The notes: generated from the sequence alone by a model not told the origin. Numbered from the stretch's first letter, positions 50,774-60,820 are shown. The stretch: 64,000 bases of DNA from Butyricicoccus faecihominis (GCF_024462775.1 NZ_JANGCE010000014.1:22027-86026), one strand, 5' to 3'. Made by a program: numbers and translations.

Positions 50774-53215
50774 GTGGCAAACACTTCTGACTCCTTACGC
50801 TTTTTCGGTGGAGGAACAGGAAAAGACATGGCTATGAAGGGTCCGAACAATCAAATGCGGTCGCGTGTCGTCGTTTTGACGCTGCTATTCGTGGTCGTGG
50901 GTTTTGGGTTGGTGGGCGCACGGCTGCTTTACATGCAGGTGTTCCACCATGATTTTTATGTGCAAAAGGCAACGATGCTGCAAACGCGCGATTCGATCAT
51001 CACGCCCAACCGCGGCACGATCTATGATTGCAACAAGCAAGTCCTTGCTGAATCCGCCACCACCGAAAAGGTGACGATCAGCCCGAAAAACGTGATAGAC
51101 GAGGATAAGATCGACGCGGGTATCTCGGCCGAGCAGCAGCAGGAAACGCTGGCTAAGATCCTGTCGGAGGAGCTTTCGCTCAATTACGAAACCGTGCTGA
51201 AAAAGGTGCAGCGCACCGACACCGCTTATCAGGAAATTGCGGAAAAGATTGATAAAGAAACATCCAACAAGCTGTACAAAGCGCTTGAGGACGCGGACTG
51301 CAAGGGCGTCTATCCGGAGCCCGATACCAAGCGATATTACCAATACGGCGCGTATTTGTCCGCTGTGCTGGGCTATGTCAGCGGAGACAACAACGGCGTA
51401 ATCGGCGTGGAAGCCAAGTACGAAGAGGAGCTTGCCGGCACGGCCGGCCGCGTCGTGCGCGCGCAAAACGCGAAAAATCAGGATATGCCGTACGATTACG
51501 AGCAATATATTCCTGCGACAGACGGCAATTCGCTGGTGCTCACCATCGATAACGACATTCAGAGCTATCTGGAAAAGCATTTGGAGACCGCCATGGCCGA
51601 TAACCCGGACGCGCGTGACGGCGTTTCCGGCGTGGTCATGAATGTGAAGACCGGCGAAATCCTCGCCATGGCGTCTTTGCCCGATTTCGACCCCAACCAG
51701 CCGCGCGTTATCACCAATCAGCGGTATCAGGACGAAATGAAAACAAAAGTAGCCGCGGTTTTAACGGAATATGGGGTTTCCGCGGACATTCCCGACGCAT
51801 ACTACGAGAAGGGCGGCATGGAAAACCTGCCCGAAAGCGTGAAAGCCAACGAAAAGCTGGTCGAGGCGATCGGCAACGTCCGCATCGACGAGTTGAACAA
51901 AATGTGGCGCAACCCGGTCATCATGGACACCTACGAGCCCGGCTCCACCTTCAAGCTGATGAACGTTTCGACCGCGTACGAGATCGGCACCGCGCACGCG
52001 AACGACACGTACAACTGCGGCGGTTCGCTGATGGTAGGCGACTGGTCCAAGCCCATCAACTGCTGGAAGGCGGGCGGCCACGGTTCCGAGAACCTGACCG
52101 AAGCGCTGATGAACTCGTGCAACGTCGCCATGATGCAGATCGCGTTCAAGACCGGCATGGACCGTTTCTATGAATTTTACAAGGCCTTCGGCATGACCGA
52201 GATCACCGGCATCGATCTGCCGGGCGAGCAGAAGGGTATTTTCCACGATATCACCAATACGTCGGCATGGAACGAAGTATCGCTCGCGGTCGCGTCCTTC
52301 GGTCAGCGCTTTACCGTGACCCCGATCCAGATGATCAACATGGTCGCCGCGATCGTGGACGACGGCAAGCTCAAAAAGCCCTATGTGGTCAAGGAAGTGC
52401 TGGGGCCGGACGGCTCGGTCAAATCCACCACCGAAACCACCGTGGTGCGGCAGGTCATTTCGGCCGAAACCTCGGCTTTCATGCGGCAGGCGATGCAGCA
52501 GGTCGTCGAAAACGGCACCGGTAAAAACGCCTATGTCGCGGGTTACCGCGTGGGCGGCAAGACCGCTACCTCCGAGCTGCTGAAAGAAAAGGACGATACG
52601 GAGGACCGTTATACCGCGTCCTTCATCGGCGTAGCGCCGATGGACGATCCGCAGATCGCGGTGCTCGTCGCCATCAACGACCTGCCGGAATCCGCAACGC
52701 ACGGCGGCGGCGCGATCGCCGCGCCCGTGGTCGGCCGCGTGATGGAGGATGTGCTGCCCTATATCGGCGTCACCCCGATGTACGCGGACGAGGAAGCCGA
52801 CCGCCGCGAGGTATCGGTGCCCAGTCTGATTGGCATGGATGAAAATCAAGCGGCGGCCGCGCTGAAGGAAGTCGGCCTGTCTTACCGCGTTGTCAGCAAC
52901 GAGGGCGGAACGATCACCGATCAGGTGCCCGCGGGCGGTATCAAGATCCCCGCGTCCGGCTCGGTCATCCTGTATATGGGCGGGTCTAAGCCGACCGAGC
53001 AGATCATCGTGCCCGACCTGATCAATCTGTCTCCGCAGGAATGCCGCGATACGCTCAGCGAGCTCGGCCTGTACATGAAGCGCAAGGGCGTCGCGACCTC
53101 GCAGACGACCGGCGAAACGGTGGCGGGCAAACAAAACCCGGTATCCGGCACCAAGGTGAATATCGGCTCGGTCATTACGGTGGACTTCACCAACTCGACC
53201 GACGTCGGCGATTAA
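50774..53215 (+). CDS. Class B PBP transpeptidase with PASTA domains (SpoVD/FtsI-like)
   Basis: 813 residues. An N-terminal helix (VVVLTLLFVVVGFGLVGARLLYMQV) is followed by a dimerisation domain, then the transpeptidase with YEPGSTFKLM (STFK active site), NSCNVAMMQ (SxN) and GGKTATSE (KTG-type). Two C-terminal PASTA domains: VPSLIGMDENQAAAALKEVGL and VPDLINLSPQECRDTLSELGL. The start is GTG 50774 with GGGGAG 6 bases upstream; ATG 50828 is possible. It works with FtsW. Since no other PBP is in the cluster, it may serve as FtsI; the similarity to SpoVD is also close. Confidence 0.93.
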   Translation: MANTSDSLRFFGGGTGKDMAMKGPNNQMRSRVVVLTLLFVVVGFGLVGARLLYMQVFHHDFYVQKATMLQTRDSIITPNRGTIYDCNKQVLAESATTEKVTISPKNVIDEDKIDAGISAEQQQETLAKILSEELSLNYETVLKKVQRTDTAYQEIAEKIDKETSNKLYKALEDADCKGVYPEPDTKRYYQYGAYLSAVLGYVSGDNNGVIGVEAKYEEELAGTAGRVVRAQNAKNQDMPYDYEQYIPATDGNSLVLTIDNDIQSYLEKHLETAMADNPDARDGVSGVVMNVKTGEILAMASLPDFDPNQPRVITNQRYQDEMKTKVAAVLTEYGVSADIPDAYYEKGGMENLPESVKANEKLVEAIGNVRIDELNKMWRNPVIMDTYEPGSTFKLMNVSTAYEIGTAHANDTYNCGGSLMVGDWSKPINCWKAGGHGSENLTEALMNSCNVAMMQIAFKTGMDRFYEFYKAFGMTEITGIDLPGEQKGIFHDITNTSAWNEVSLAVASFGQRFTVTPIQMINMVAAIVDDGKLKKPYVVKEVLGPDGSVKSTTETTVVRQVISAETSAFMRQAMQQVVENGTGKNAYVAGYRVGGKTATSELLKEKDDTEDRYTASFIGVAPMDDPQIAVLVAINDLPESATHGGGAIAAPVVGRVMEDVLPYIGVTPMYADEEADRREVSVPSLIGMDENQAAAALKEVGLSYRVVSNEGGTITDQVPAGGIKIPASGSVILYMGGSKPTEQIIVPDLINLSPQECRDTLSELGLYMKRKGVATSQTTGETVAGKQNPVSGTKVNIGSVITVDFTNSTDVGD

Positions 53216-53243
53216 AAAAGAATGAGTTTTGGGAGTGAAATGC

Positions 53244-54689
53244 ATGAAGCTGCGGGAACTGCTCGCGGGCGTGGCGGTAGAAAACGTCGCCGCCGATCTG
53301 GATATGGAAATTGGGCAGGTGCGGTATGATTCGCGTCAAGTAGGCCCGGGCGATCTGTTTGTCGCCATCCGCGGCTACGCGACGGATGGGCACCAATATA
53401 TCGCGAAGGCGCTCGAACAGGGCGCGGCCGCGATCGTGTGCGAAGAGGCGCCTGACGGCGCGCCCGCCGTCACCGTGCAAAACGCGCGCCGCGCGCTGGC
53501 CGAGATCGCGGCTAACCGCTTCGGCCACCCGGCGGACCGCATGGTCATGGTCGGCGTGACCGGTACGAACGGCAAAACGACGACCACCTACCTTGTCAAG
53601 CACATGCTGGAAAAGGCGGGCCATAAGGTCGGGTTGATCGGCACCAACCAAAATCTGATCGGCAGCGAAATCATCGAGACCGAACGCACCACCCCGGAAA
53701 GCTATGAGCTGCACGCGCTGTTTGCGCGCATGCGGGACGCGGGCTGTACCCATGTGGTCATGGAGGTTTCCTCCCATTCGCTGGTTTTGGACCGCGTGCA
53801 CGGGATTCGTTTCGCGGTGGGCGCGTTTACCAATTTGACGCAGGATCACCTTGATTTTCACGGCACGATGGAGGAGTACCGCAAAGCAAAGGCGCTGCTT
53901 TTCTCCATGTGCGATAAGGGCGTCGTAAATCTTGACGACCCGGCGGCCGAGGCGATGCTGAGAGATGCGAAATGTGAAACCCTTACCTTTTCCTGTGATA
54001 AGGACGCGGCTGGGCTGACTGCCAAAAACATCCTGATGCGCGCGAACGGCGTGGAATTCATCGCCTGCACCACGGACGGATTGGCGCGGGTAAAGCTCGC
54101 GATCCCCGGACATTTTTCGGTAGAAAACGCGCTGGCCGCGCTGGGAATCGTGTTACAGCTCGGTCTGCCGATCGAGCAAGCGGCGGAAGCGCTCGGCACC
54201 GCGACCGGGGTGAAGGGCCGGGTCGAGGTCGTGCCGACCGATACCGATTACACGGTGCTGATCGATTACGCGCATTCGCCGGACGGCGTTGAAAACGTGC
54301 TGAAGGCCGTGCGCGGCTTTGCCGCGGGCCGCGTGGTCGCGCTGTTTGGTTGCGGCGGCGACCGCGACAAGACCAAGCGCCCCAAGATGGGCGCGATCGC
54401 GGCGCGGCTGGCTGATTTTTGCATCGTCACTTCGGATAATCCGCGCACCGAACAGCCGGACGCCATCATAGAAGATATTTTAGCCGGTATGCAGGAAAGC
54501 AAAACGCCGATCAAGGTGATCGCCGACCGGCCCGCGGCCATCCACTGGGCGCTCGACCACGCGAAGAAGGATGATATCATCGTGCTGATGGGCAAGGGCC
54601 ACGAAACGTATCAGGAGATCAACCACGTCAAGCACCACATGGATGAGCGCGAGATCGTGGCCGCGTATTACGCGGAAAAAAGGAAGTAA
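53244..54689 (+). CDS. murE: UDP-N-acetylmuramoyl-tripeptide synthetase MurE (meso-DAP type)
   Basis: 481 residues. P-loop GVTGTNGKTTTTYLVKHML (about 103-121), HSLVLDRV and C-terminal CGGDRDKTKRPKMG. DNPRTEQPD has the Arg that marks meso-diaminopimelate rather than lysine specificity. ATG 53244 has GGGAG 8 bases upstream. It adds residue three of the stem peptide. Confidence 0.95.
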   Translation: MKLRELLAGVAVENVAADLDMEIGQVRYDSRQVGPGDLFVAIRGYATDGHQYIAKALEQGAAAIVCEEAPDGAPAVTVQNARRALAEIAANRFGHPADRMVMVGVTGTNGKTTTTYLVKHMLEKAGHKVGLIGTNQNLIGSEIIETERTTPESYELHALFARMRDAGCTHVVMEVSSHSLVLDRVHGIRFAVGAFTNLTQDHLDFHGTMEEYRKAKALLFSMCDKGVVNLDDPAAEAMLRDAKCETLTFSCDKDAAGLTAKNILMRANGVEFIACTTDGLARVKLAIPGHFSVENALAALGIVLQLGLPIEQAAEALGTATGVKGRVEVVPTDTDYTVLIDYAHSPDGVENVLKAVRGFAAGRVVALFGCGGDRDKTKRPKMGAIAARLADFCIVTSDNPRTEQPDAIIEDILAGMQESKTPIKVIADRPAAIHWALDHAKKDDIIVLMGKGHETYQEINHVKHHMDEREIVAAYYAEKRK

Positions 54690-54714
54690 AAATAACTGTA
54701 TGGGGGACGAACGA

Positions 54715-56097
54715 ATGGAACGCTTTACGCTTGCGCAGGCCGAGGCTTGGACCAAAGGAGAAGCGCGGGGCGAAGCGGTGCTGAACGCCGTCTCGACCGA
54801 TTCCCGACATATTCCCGCGGACGCGCTGTTTGTGCCGATCCGCGGCGATAAATATGATGGGCATGATTTCATCGCCAAAGCGATCGATAACGGCGCTCCG
54901 GCGATTGTGTCCCACCGCCGGAGCGAGGAATACCGGGTGCCCGTGCTGTATGTGGAAAACACCTCGCAGGCCTTGCTTGATCTTGCGGGCGGGTACCGGG
55001 AGCTGTGCGGGGGCAAGGTGGTCGGCGTCACCGGCTCGGTCGGCAAAACGACCACCAAGGAGCTGACCTACGCCGTGCTTGCGGAGGGTTTCCGCGCGCA
55101 GAAAACAGAAGGCAACCTGAACAACGAGATCGGCCTGCCGCTCACGCTCTTCCGCATGACGCGGGAGACCGAGGTCATGGTGGCCGAAATGGGCATGAAC
55201 CACTTCGGCGAGCTGAGCCGCATGACCATGGCGGCCCGGCCGGATATCGCGGTGATCACCAATATCGGTACCTCGCACATTGAGTTTTTAGGATCGCGCG
55301 AGGGCATTTTGCAGGCAAAGCTCGAAATTTTGGAAGGCCTAAAACCGGGCGGCTGCGCCGTTCTTTGCGGCGACGAGCCGCTTTTGTGGGAAAAACGAAA
55401 TTCTCTCGGTTGCCGCGCCGTCACTTACGGCATAGAAAACAAGGCGTGCGATCTGACCTGCCGCATGGCGGAGGACGGCTCGTTTACCATCATCAATAAC
55501 AGCCTTTCGTGCGAGACCCTGCCGGTGAACGGAAACTTTGCGGCAAAGCTGAGCCTGCCGGGCGCGCACAATGTGCTCAACGCGCTGGCTGCTGCCGCCG
55601 TCGGCCTTGTGCTGGGCGAAGCGCCGGAGCGGATCGCGCGCGGCCTTGCTTCGTATGAAGCGAGCGGCATGCGGCAAAACATTTACGAGCAAAACGGCTT
55701 TCGCATTTTTGCGGATTGCTATAACGCCAGCCCGGACGCCATGGAGGCGGCGCTCGCCGTTCTGGGGCGTATGGGCGATACCGGCAACCGCATTGCGGTT
55801 TTAGGCTCCATGCTGGAACTGGGCGATTACGCGGAGGAAGGCCACCGGCGCGCGGGCCGCGCGGCGGCGGAAAACGCCGATGCGCTCTATGCCTACGGCC
55901 CGGACGCGGACGCCATGGTGCGCGGCGCGCGGGAGCAGGGCATGGCCGCGGCGTTTGCCTTTGCCGACCAGAATGAACTCGTGCGCGAGCTGGTGAAAGC
56001 CGCGCGCACCGGCGACGCGCTGCTCTTCAAGGGCAGCCGCGGCATGAAAATGGAACGGGCGCTCGGCCTGTTTTTGGGGGAGGACGTGGAAGAATGA
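54715..56097 (+). CDS. murF: UDP-N-acetylmuramoyl-tripeptide-D-Ala-D-Ala ligase
   Basis: 460 residues. P-loop VTGSVGKTTTKELTYAVL (about 104-121), NLNNEIGLPLTLFRM, MGMNHFGEL and DCYNASPDAMEAAL. ATG 54715 follows GGGGGA by 8 bases. Adds D-Ala-D-Ala. It overlaps mraY by 4 bases. Confidence 0.96.
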   Translation: MERFTLAQAEAWTKGEARGEAVLNAVSTDSRHIPADALFVPIRGDKYDGHDFIAKAIDNGAPAIVSHRRSEEYRVPVLYVENTSQALLDLAGGYRELCGGKVVGVTGSVGKTTTKELTYAVLAEGFRAQKTEGNLNNEIGLPLTLFRMTRETEVMVAEMGMNHFGELSRMTMAARPDIAVITNIGTSHIEFLGSREGILQAKLEILEGLKPGGCAVLCGDEPLLWEKRNSLGCRAVTYGIENKACDLTCRMAEDGSFTIINNSLSCETLPVNGNFAAKLSLPGAHNVLNALAAAAVGLVLGEAPERIARGLASYEASGMRQNIYEQNGFRIFADCYNASPDAMEAALAVLGRMGDTGNRIAVLGSMLELGDYAEEGHRRAGRAAAENADALYAYGPDADAMVRGAREQGMAAAFAFADQNELVRELVKAARTGDALLFKGSRGMKMERALGLFLGEDVEE

Positions 56098-57080
56098 GAG
56101 AAGCATTGCTGATCTGCGCGATCGCGTTTATCGCGACCGCGGCCATCGGCCCGGCGATCATCCGCTATCTGCGCAAGATGAAGTTTGGGCAGAAGATTCT
56201 GGAGATCGGCCCCAAGTGGCATATGAATAAGCAAAACATACCGACGATGGGCGGCTTCATGTTCATCATCGGGATCGCGGTCGCCGTGGCTGCGGGCCAG
56301 CTGCTCACCGGCGGGTTGCAGGTATCCTCGCTCGCCATTCTCGGTTTGGCGGTCGCGTACGGCGCGGTCGGTCTGGTGGACGACTACGCCAAGATCAAAA
56401 AACGGGAGAACGCCGGATTGACCGCTCGCCAAAAGCTGATCCTGCAAATCTTGGTCGCGGCGGCGTTTATCGTCATCCTGTTTCTGCAAAGCGAAGACGG
56501 CCTGCCCCGCATCTGGATGCCGTTTACCGATATCACGTTCGGCCTTCCATGGCCCGTGTACATCATCTTCGCGGCGTTCGTCATCGTCGGCGCGGATAAC
56601 GCGGTCAACCTGACGGACGGCATCGACGGACTGGCCGCGGGCGTGACCCTGCCGGTCGCGGTGTTTTTCGCCGCCGTGGGCATCATACGCGGCAATATCG
56701 GCGTTACCATTTTCGCCGCGGCGCTGGCCGGCGGTCTGGCGGGCTTTTTGATCTATAACTTCAATCCCGCCAAGGTGTTCATGGGCGATACCGGTTCGCT
56801 GTTTCTCGGCGGCGCGGTGGCCGGCCTTGCCTTTGCGTGCGATATGCCGCTCATCCTGCTGCTGGTCGGTTTGGTGTACATCATCGAAACGCTTTCCGTC
56901 ATTTTGCAGGTGACGTATTTTAAGGCTTCCGGCGGCAAGCGCCTGTTTAAAATGGCCCCCATCCATCATCATTTTGAGATGTGCGGCTGGGGCGAAAAGA
57001 AAATCGTACTCATTTTTGCGGGCGTTACCATTTTGCTGTGCGCGCTCGCCTATTACGGCGTCATCACACCGATGCGTTAA
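56094..57080 (+). CDS. mraY: Phospho-N-acetylmuramoyl-pentapeptide transferase
   Basis: 328 residues with about ten membrane helices; HMNKQNIPTMGGFMFI, VDDYAKIKK, NAVNLTDGIDGLAAG (catalytic Asp) and MAPIHHHFEMCGWGE. It makes lipid I. Normally followed by murD; here it is followed by an SEDS gene. Confidence 0.97.
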   Translation: MREALLICAIAFIATAAIGPAIIRYLRKMKFGQKILEIGPKWHMNKQNIPTMGGFMFIIGIAVAVAAGQLLTGGLQVSSLAILGLAVAYGAVGLVDDYAKIKKRENAGLTARQKLILQILVAAAFIVILFLQSEDGLPRIWMPFTDITFGLPWPVYIIFAAFVIVGADNAVNLTDGIDGLAAGVTLPVAVFFAAVGIIRGNIGVTIFAAALAGGLAGFLIYNFNPAKVFMGDTGSLFLGGAVAGLAFACDMPLILLLVGLVYIIETLSVILQVTYFKASGGKRLFKMAPIHHHFEMCGWGEKKIVLIFAGVTILLCALAYYGVITPMR

Positions 57081-57118
57081 CGTTCATCCATTTTCCCTGA
57101 GACTGTGAGGTGTCCTAC

Positions 57119-58303
57119 GTGGCTACTATTTCGACCAAAGAACGGCTGCCCGCGGTGCGGCAGCAAACGCTGCCCCGTACGCATGCCCGTACCCATGCCC
57201 GCGCGCGCGCCAAAACGTGGGATGCCGGACTGCTGCTGTCCATCACGCTGCTGCTCGTGATCGGCCTGATCGCGCTGTTTTCGGCCAGCTATTCGACCGG
57301 TTATTACCGTTACGGCAGTTCGACCTTTTTTATCGCCCGTCAGGGCATGTTCGCGGCGGCGGGCTTTGCCGCGATGATGTTGATTTCCAAGATCGATTAC
57401 CGCGTCTACGCGCGGTTTTATAAGCCGATCATGGGCGCGGCGGTCGTGCTGCTGGTGCTTGTGGCCATCCCCGGCATCGGCACGGTGACCAACGGCGCGC
57501 GGCGCTGGCTGTTTGGCTTTCAGCCGTCCGAGTTGGCAAAGCTGGCCGTTATCGTCTGCTTTGCCTACTGGATCGCGCGCGATCCATCGAGCGTGCGCAG
57601 TCTGAGAACCATGGCGCGGCCGTATGGTCTGCTGCTTATCGTGTTCGCGGGCCTGCTGTTTTTGGAACCGCATACCTCGGCTACCATCATCATCCTAGGC
57701 ATGGCGATCGTTATGCTGTTCGCGGCCGGCATGCGTTTGTGGTACTTTATCCCCGTCGGCATTGCGGGCGGCGCGCTCGGCGTGGTGTTCTATACGCAGC
57801 TGGAGCATGTGCAAGACCGCATCAACGTCTGGCTCGATCCGTTTATCGATATGGCGAATAAGGGCTTTCAAGGCTCGATGAGCCAAATCGCGATCGGTTC
57901 GGGCGGCCTGTTCGGCCTTGGCCTTGGGCAGGGGCGGCAAAAGCACCTGTATCTGCCCGAACCGCAAAATGACTTTATCTTTGCCTCGTGGAGCGAGGAA
58001 ATGGGCTTTATCGGCGCTTTGATCGTCATTTTGATCTTTGCCTATTTGATCTACCGCGGCTTTACAATCGCGCGCGCCGCGCCCGACCGGTTCAGCTGCA
58101 TGCTGGCCACCGGCATCACCGCCAAGCTCGCCATTCAAACGCTGATGAACCTGTTCGTCGTCACGGGCATTATCCCGGTCACGGGCGCGAGCCTGCCGTT
58201 TTTCAGCTATGGCGGCACGGCGCTGCTGATGCAGATGGGCGAGATGGGCATATTACTGAATATATCACGCTATATGCGGGTTGACGCGAAGCAGGCGGAA
58301 TAA
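57119..58303 (+). CDS. ftsW: FtsW-like SEDS peptidoglycan polymerase
   Basis: 394 residues with about ten membrane helices; FGFQPSELAKLAVI, LEPHTSATIIILG, QNDFIFASWSEEMGFIGA and [24 protein letters not shown] 57119 is chosen (GAGG 8 bases upstream) over GTG 57110. The basic N-terminus contains the repeat RTHARTHARARAK. The FtsW/SpoVE partner of the PBP in this cluster. Confidence 0.93.
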   Translation: MATISTKERLPAVRQQTLPRTHARTHARARAKTWDAGLLLSITLLLVIGLIALFSASYSTGYYRYGSSTFFIARQGMFAAAGFAAMMLISKIDYRVYARFYKPIMGAAVVLLVLVAIPGIGTVTNGARRWLFGFQPSELAKLAVIVCFAYWIARDPSSVRSLRTMARPYGLLLIVFAGLLFLEPHTSATIIILGMAIVMLFAAGMRLWYFIPVGIAGGALGVVFYTQLEHVQDRINVWLDPFIDMANKGFQGSMSQIAIGSGGLFGLGLGQGRQKHLYLPEPQNDFIFASWSEEMGFIGALIVILIFAYLIYRGFTIARAAPDRFSCMLATGITAKLAIQTLMNLFVVTGIIPVTGASLPFFSYGGTALLMQMGEMGILLNISRYMRVDAKQAE

Positions 58304-58341
58304 TTGGAATAAAAAGACTGAGCGGAGCTCGGCCTTTTTAT

Positions 58342-58372
58342 GAGAATTCCGGCGAGCCGGAATTCTCTATTT
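58342..58372 (+). terminator. Hairpin between ftsW and murG
   Basis: GAGAATTCCGG (58342-58352) pairs perfectly with 58357-58367, followed by TATTTTT; it may divide the dcw cluster into two transcription units. Confidence 0.7.
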
Positions 58373-58400
58373 TTGATGCGCTGCGGCGCGGGGGTATGAT
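58373..58400 (+). promoter_or_regulatory. Possible promoter of murG-ftsQ
   Basis: TTGATG (58373-58378), 16-base spacer, TATGAT (58395-58400), immediately after the hairpin. Confidence 0.45.
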
Positions 58401-58441
58401 AGGCTTATGCCGGCCTTGCGGTGCAAACGGGGGGAATTGGT

Positions 58442-59578
58442 TTGAAGTTGTATATTACGGGCGGGGGAACCGGCGGGCATGTGACGCCCGGCCTTGCCAT
58501 CGCCCGCTATTTTGAGCAGAAGCATCCGGATGCCGTGATTCGTTTCGCGGGCTCGGCGCGGGGTATTGAAAATAAGCTGATCCCGCGCGAAGGCTATCCG
58601 CTCGATACGATCGAGATCATCGGTCTTTCGCGCTCGATGAGCCCGAAGGGCATCGCGCACAACCTAAAGGCGGCGAAGCTGGCTGTTTCCGCGGTAGCTA
58701 AAGCCAAGCGGCTGCTGCGGAAGGCCGCGCCGGACTGCGTCATCGGCTGCGGCGGCTATGCCTCGTTCGCGGTGGTAAAGGCCGCGCAGCAGCTCGGCAT
58801 CCCGACGGTGCTGCTCGAGGTGAACGCCCTGCCCGGCAAGGTGACCAAGATGCTGGCGCAAAAAGCCGACCGCGTGCTGGTCTGCTTTGAAGAGGCAAAA
58901 AAGGCGCTCGGCGGCGGCGACAAGGTGATCGTCACAGGCGCACCTGTGCGGGGTGAAATAGCCGCAGCCAACCGCGAAAGAGCGAGAAAAAAGTACGGAC
59001 TTGCCGAAAATGACCGCTTGGTCGTTTCTTTCTGGGGCTCGATGGGCGCCAAATATATGAACGAGCATATGGCCGGTCTGCTGGCGCTGGAATGCAAAAA
59101 CAACGTCGGCTATCACCATGTGCACGCCTCAGGCGCGGCGGCGCGCGAGTGGCTGCCGAAGCTTGCCGCGGAGCAGGGGGCCGATCTGGAAAACCACCCG
59201 GGCCTGCAACTGGTCGAGTATATTTATGATATGGACGATCGCATGGCCGCGGCGGATCTGATCTTGTGCCGCGCGGGCGCGGCCACGCTCGGCGAGCTGT
59301 GCCTGATGGGGCGGCCCAGCATTTTGGTGCCTTCTCCCTTTGTCGCGGAGAACCATCAGGAAAAAAACGCGCGCGCGCTTGAAAATGCGGGAGGCTGCCG
59401 GGTATTGCTGGAAAAGGACGCTTTGCCGCAAACGATGTTCGACCTGATCCGCGCACTGCTGTCGGACGACGCCCGGCTGCGCGCGATGGGCAGAGCGGCG
59501 ACGAGGCTTGCTTCTCCGGACGCCAGCGAAACGATCTACCGCCAGATCATGCAGGCGATCGCATCGGGTAAAAAATAA
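58442..59578 (+). CDS. murG: UDP-GlcNAc:lipid I GlcNAc-transferase MurG
   Basis: 378 residues. GGGTGGHVTPGLAIA, CVIGCGGYASFAVVKAA, GAPVRGEI and LCRAGAATLGELCLMGRPSILVPSPFVAENHQEKNA are all MurG motifs. The acceptor-side motif, HEQN in most MurG proteins, reads LEVNALPGK here. The start is TTG 58442 with GGGGGAA 7 bases upstream. It makes lipid II. Confidence 0.94.
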   Translation: MKLYITGGGTGGHVTPGLAIARYFEQKHPDAVIRFAGSARGIENKLIPREGYPLDTIEIIGLSRSMSPKGIAHNLKAAKLAVSAVAKAKRLLRKAAPDCVIGCGGYASFAVVKAAQQLGIPTVLLEVNALPGKVTKMLAQKADRVLVCFEEAKKALGGGDKVIVTGAPVRGEIAAANRERARKKYGLAENDRLVVSFWGSMGAKYMNEHMAGLLALECKNNVGYHHVHASGAAAREWLPKLAAEQGADLENHPGLQLVEYIYDMDDRMAAADLILCRAGAATLGELCLMGRPSILVPSPFVAENHQEKNARALENAGGCRVLLEKDALPQTMFDLIRALLSDDARLRAMGRAATRLASPDASETIYRQIMQAIASGKK

Positions 59579-59596
59579 GCAAAAGGGCGGAAGACC

Positions 59597-60622
59597 ATGA
59601 AACGACGAAAACAAAAAACGCCCGGGAATAAACGGCGGCGGCAGAAATCGCCCGCCGCCCGCCGCAGACAGGCCAGCCGCCGGCAGCGCGTTCTGCACGC
59701 GGTGGGGCGCGCGGCGTTCCTGCTGATTCTGGTTGCCGCCGCCATTACCGCGCTGACCGTGTTTTTCAAGGTCAGCGCGATCGAGGTGACGGGCACGACG
59801 CGTTATACCGAGGCCGAGATCGTATCGGGTATGGATGTGAAAGTGGGGGACAACCTATATCTTTGGAACAAGGTAAAAACCAGCGATGCGCTGCTGGCCA
59901 AGTTCCCCTATCTGGAATCCGTGCTGATCCGCCGTAAGCTGCCGGACAAGCTAACCGTGACCGTGACCGAATGCAAGCCCACGCTCGCCGTGCCGTCGGA
60001 CGGCGGCTACTATCTCGTAAGCGACAAGGGCAAGGTGCTGGAGCAGCGCGCGGACGACGGCGGCCTGCCGGTCGCGACCGGCGTTTCGCTAATGGGCATG
60101 GAGCCCGGCAAGGTGATCGACCGCACGACCGACGCTTACGCCGACGCGTTGATGTGCGTGCTGGACGCGCTGCGCGAGGGAGACATGGTAGGCGGTCTGA
60201 AATTTATCAACCTGCAATCGCTGACCGATATCCGCATCGGCTATCTGGGGCGGTTCGACATTCGCGTCGGCACGGTGGACGAGCTGAGCTATCGTTTGCG
60301 GTTCGCATCCATCGTCATCAGCGACCGGCTATCCCCGTCCGACATCGGACGGCTGTATTGGGACGCGCGGGACCGGCTGCACTTTGTGCCGGACGCGGCC
60401 GAGAACGTGGCGCATTCGGCGGTTTCGCTGGATGGCGTGGACCAAACGGCGCTGCAAAACGGCCAAAAAACGGAAAACGGCGCGGACGGCGCGGGACCCG
60501 ATGAAACGCTGAACGGTATGGAGGACGGCGGCGGCGAAACCGACGGCGCGGACGATACCGGGGACGCCGAAGACGACCAAGGCGATCAGGAGGATGAAAA
60601 TTGGGAAGACGACGGGGCTTAA
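59597..60622 (+). CDS. ftsQ: FtsQ/DivIB-like division protein with POTRA domain
   Basis: 341 residues: Arg/Lys-rich N-terminus (about 1-35), one membrane helix (AFLLILVAAAITALTVFF), POTRA domain (VSAIEVTGTTRYTEAEIVSGMDVKVGDNL), FtsQ beta domain, and a long Asp/Gly/Glu-rich C-terminal tail (about 300-341). DivIB/FtsQ bridges the divisome to PBP and FtsL. Confidence 0.88.
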   Translation: MKRRKQKTPGNKRRRQKSPAARRRQASRRQRVLHAVGRAAFLLILVAAAITALTVFFKVSAIEVTGTTRYTEAEIVSGMDVKVGDNLYLWNKVKTSDALLAKFPYLESVLIRRKLPDKLTVTVTECKPTLAVPSDGGYYLVSDKGKVLEQRADDGGLPVATGVSLMGMEPGKVIDRTTDAYADALMCVLDALREGDMVGGLKFINLQSLTDIRIGYLGRFDIRVGTVDELSYRLRFASIVISDRLSPSDIGRLYWDARDRLHFVPDAAENVAHSAVSLDGVDQTALQNGQKTENGADGAGPDETLNGMEDGGGETDGADDTGDAEDDQGDQEDENWEDDGA

Positions 60623-60684
60623 GCGCCTTTTGGTCGAATGGCACAGAAATTTCAAAGTTTTTTTGAGGAATTCACTAATATCTG

Positions 60685-60713
60685 TTGCAAAACCAGTCAA
60701 AAAGGGTTAAAAT
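60685..60713 (+). promoter_or_regulatory. Promoter of ftsZ
   Basis: TTGCAA (60685-60690), 17-base spacer, TAAAAT (60708-60713); the leader is about 100 bases. Confidence 0.75.
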
Positions 60714-60820
60714 TAAAACAATAGGGACATATGGCCGCGCGCGGGAAAGTGCGCAGCTTCCCATAGACCGAAAATTAATCAGTCAGTTAGATTCTTTATC
60801 ATAAACGGAGGATGGCAAGA

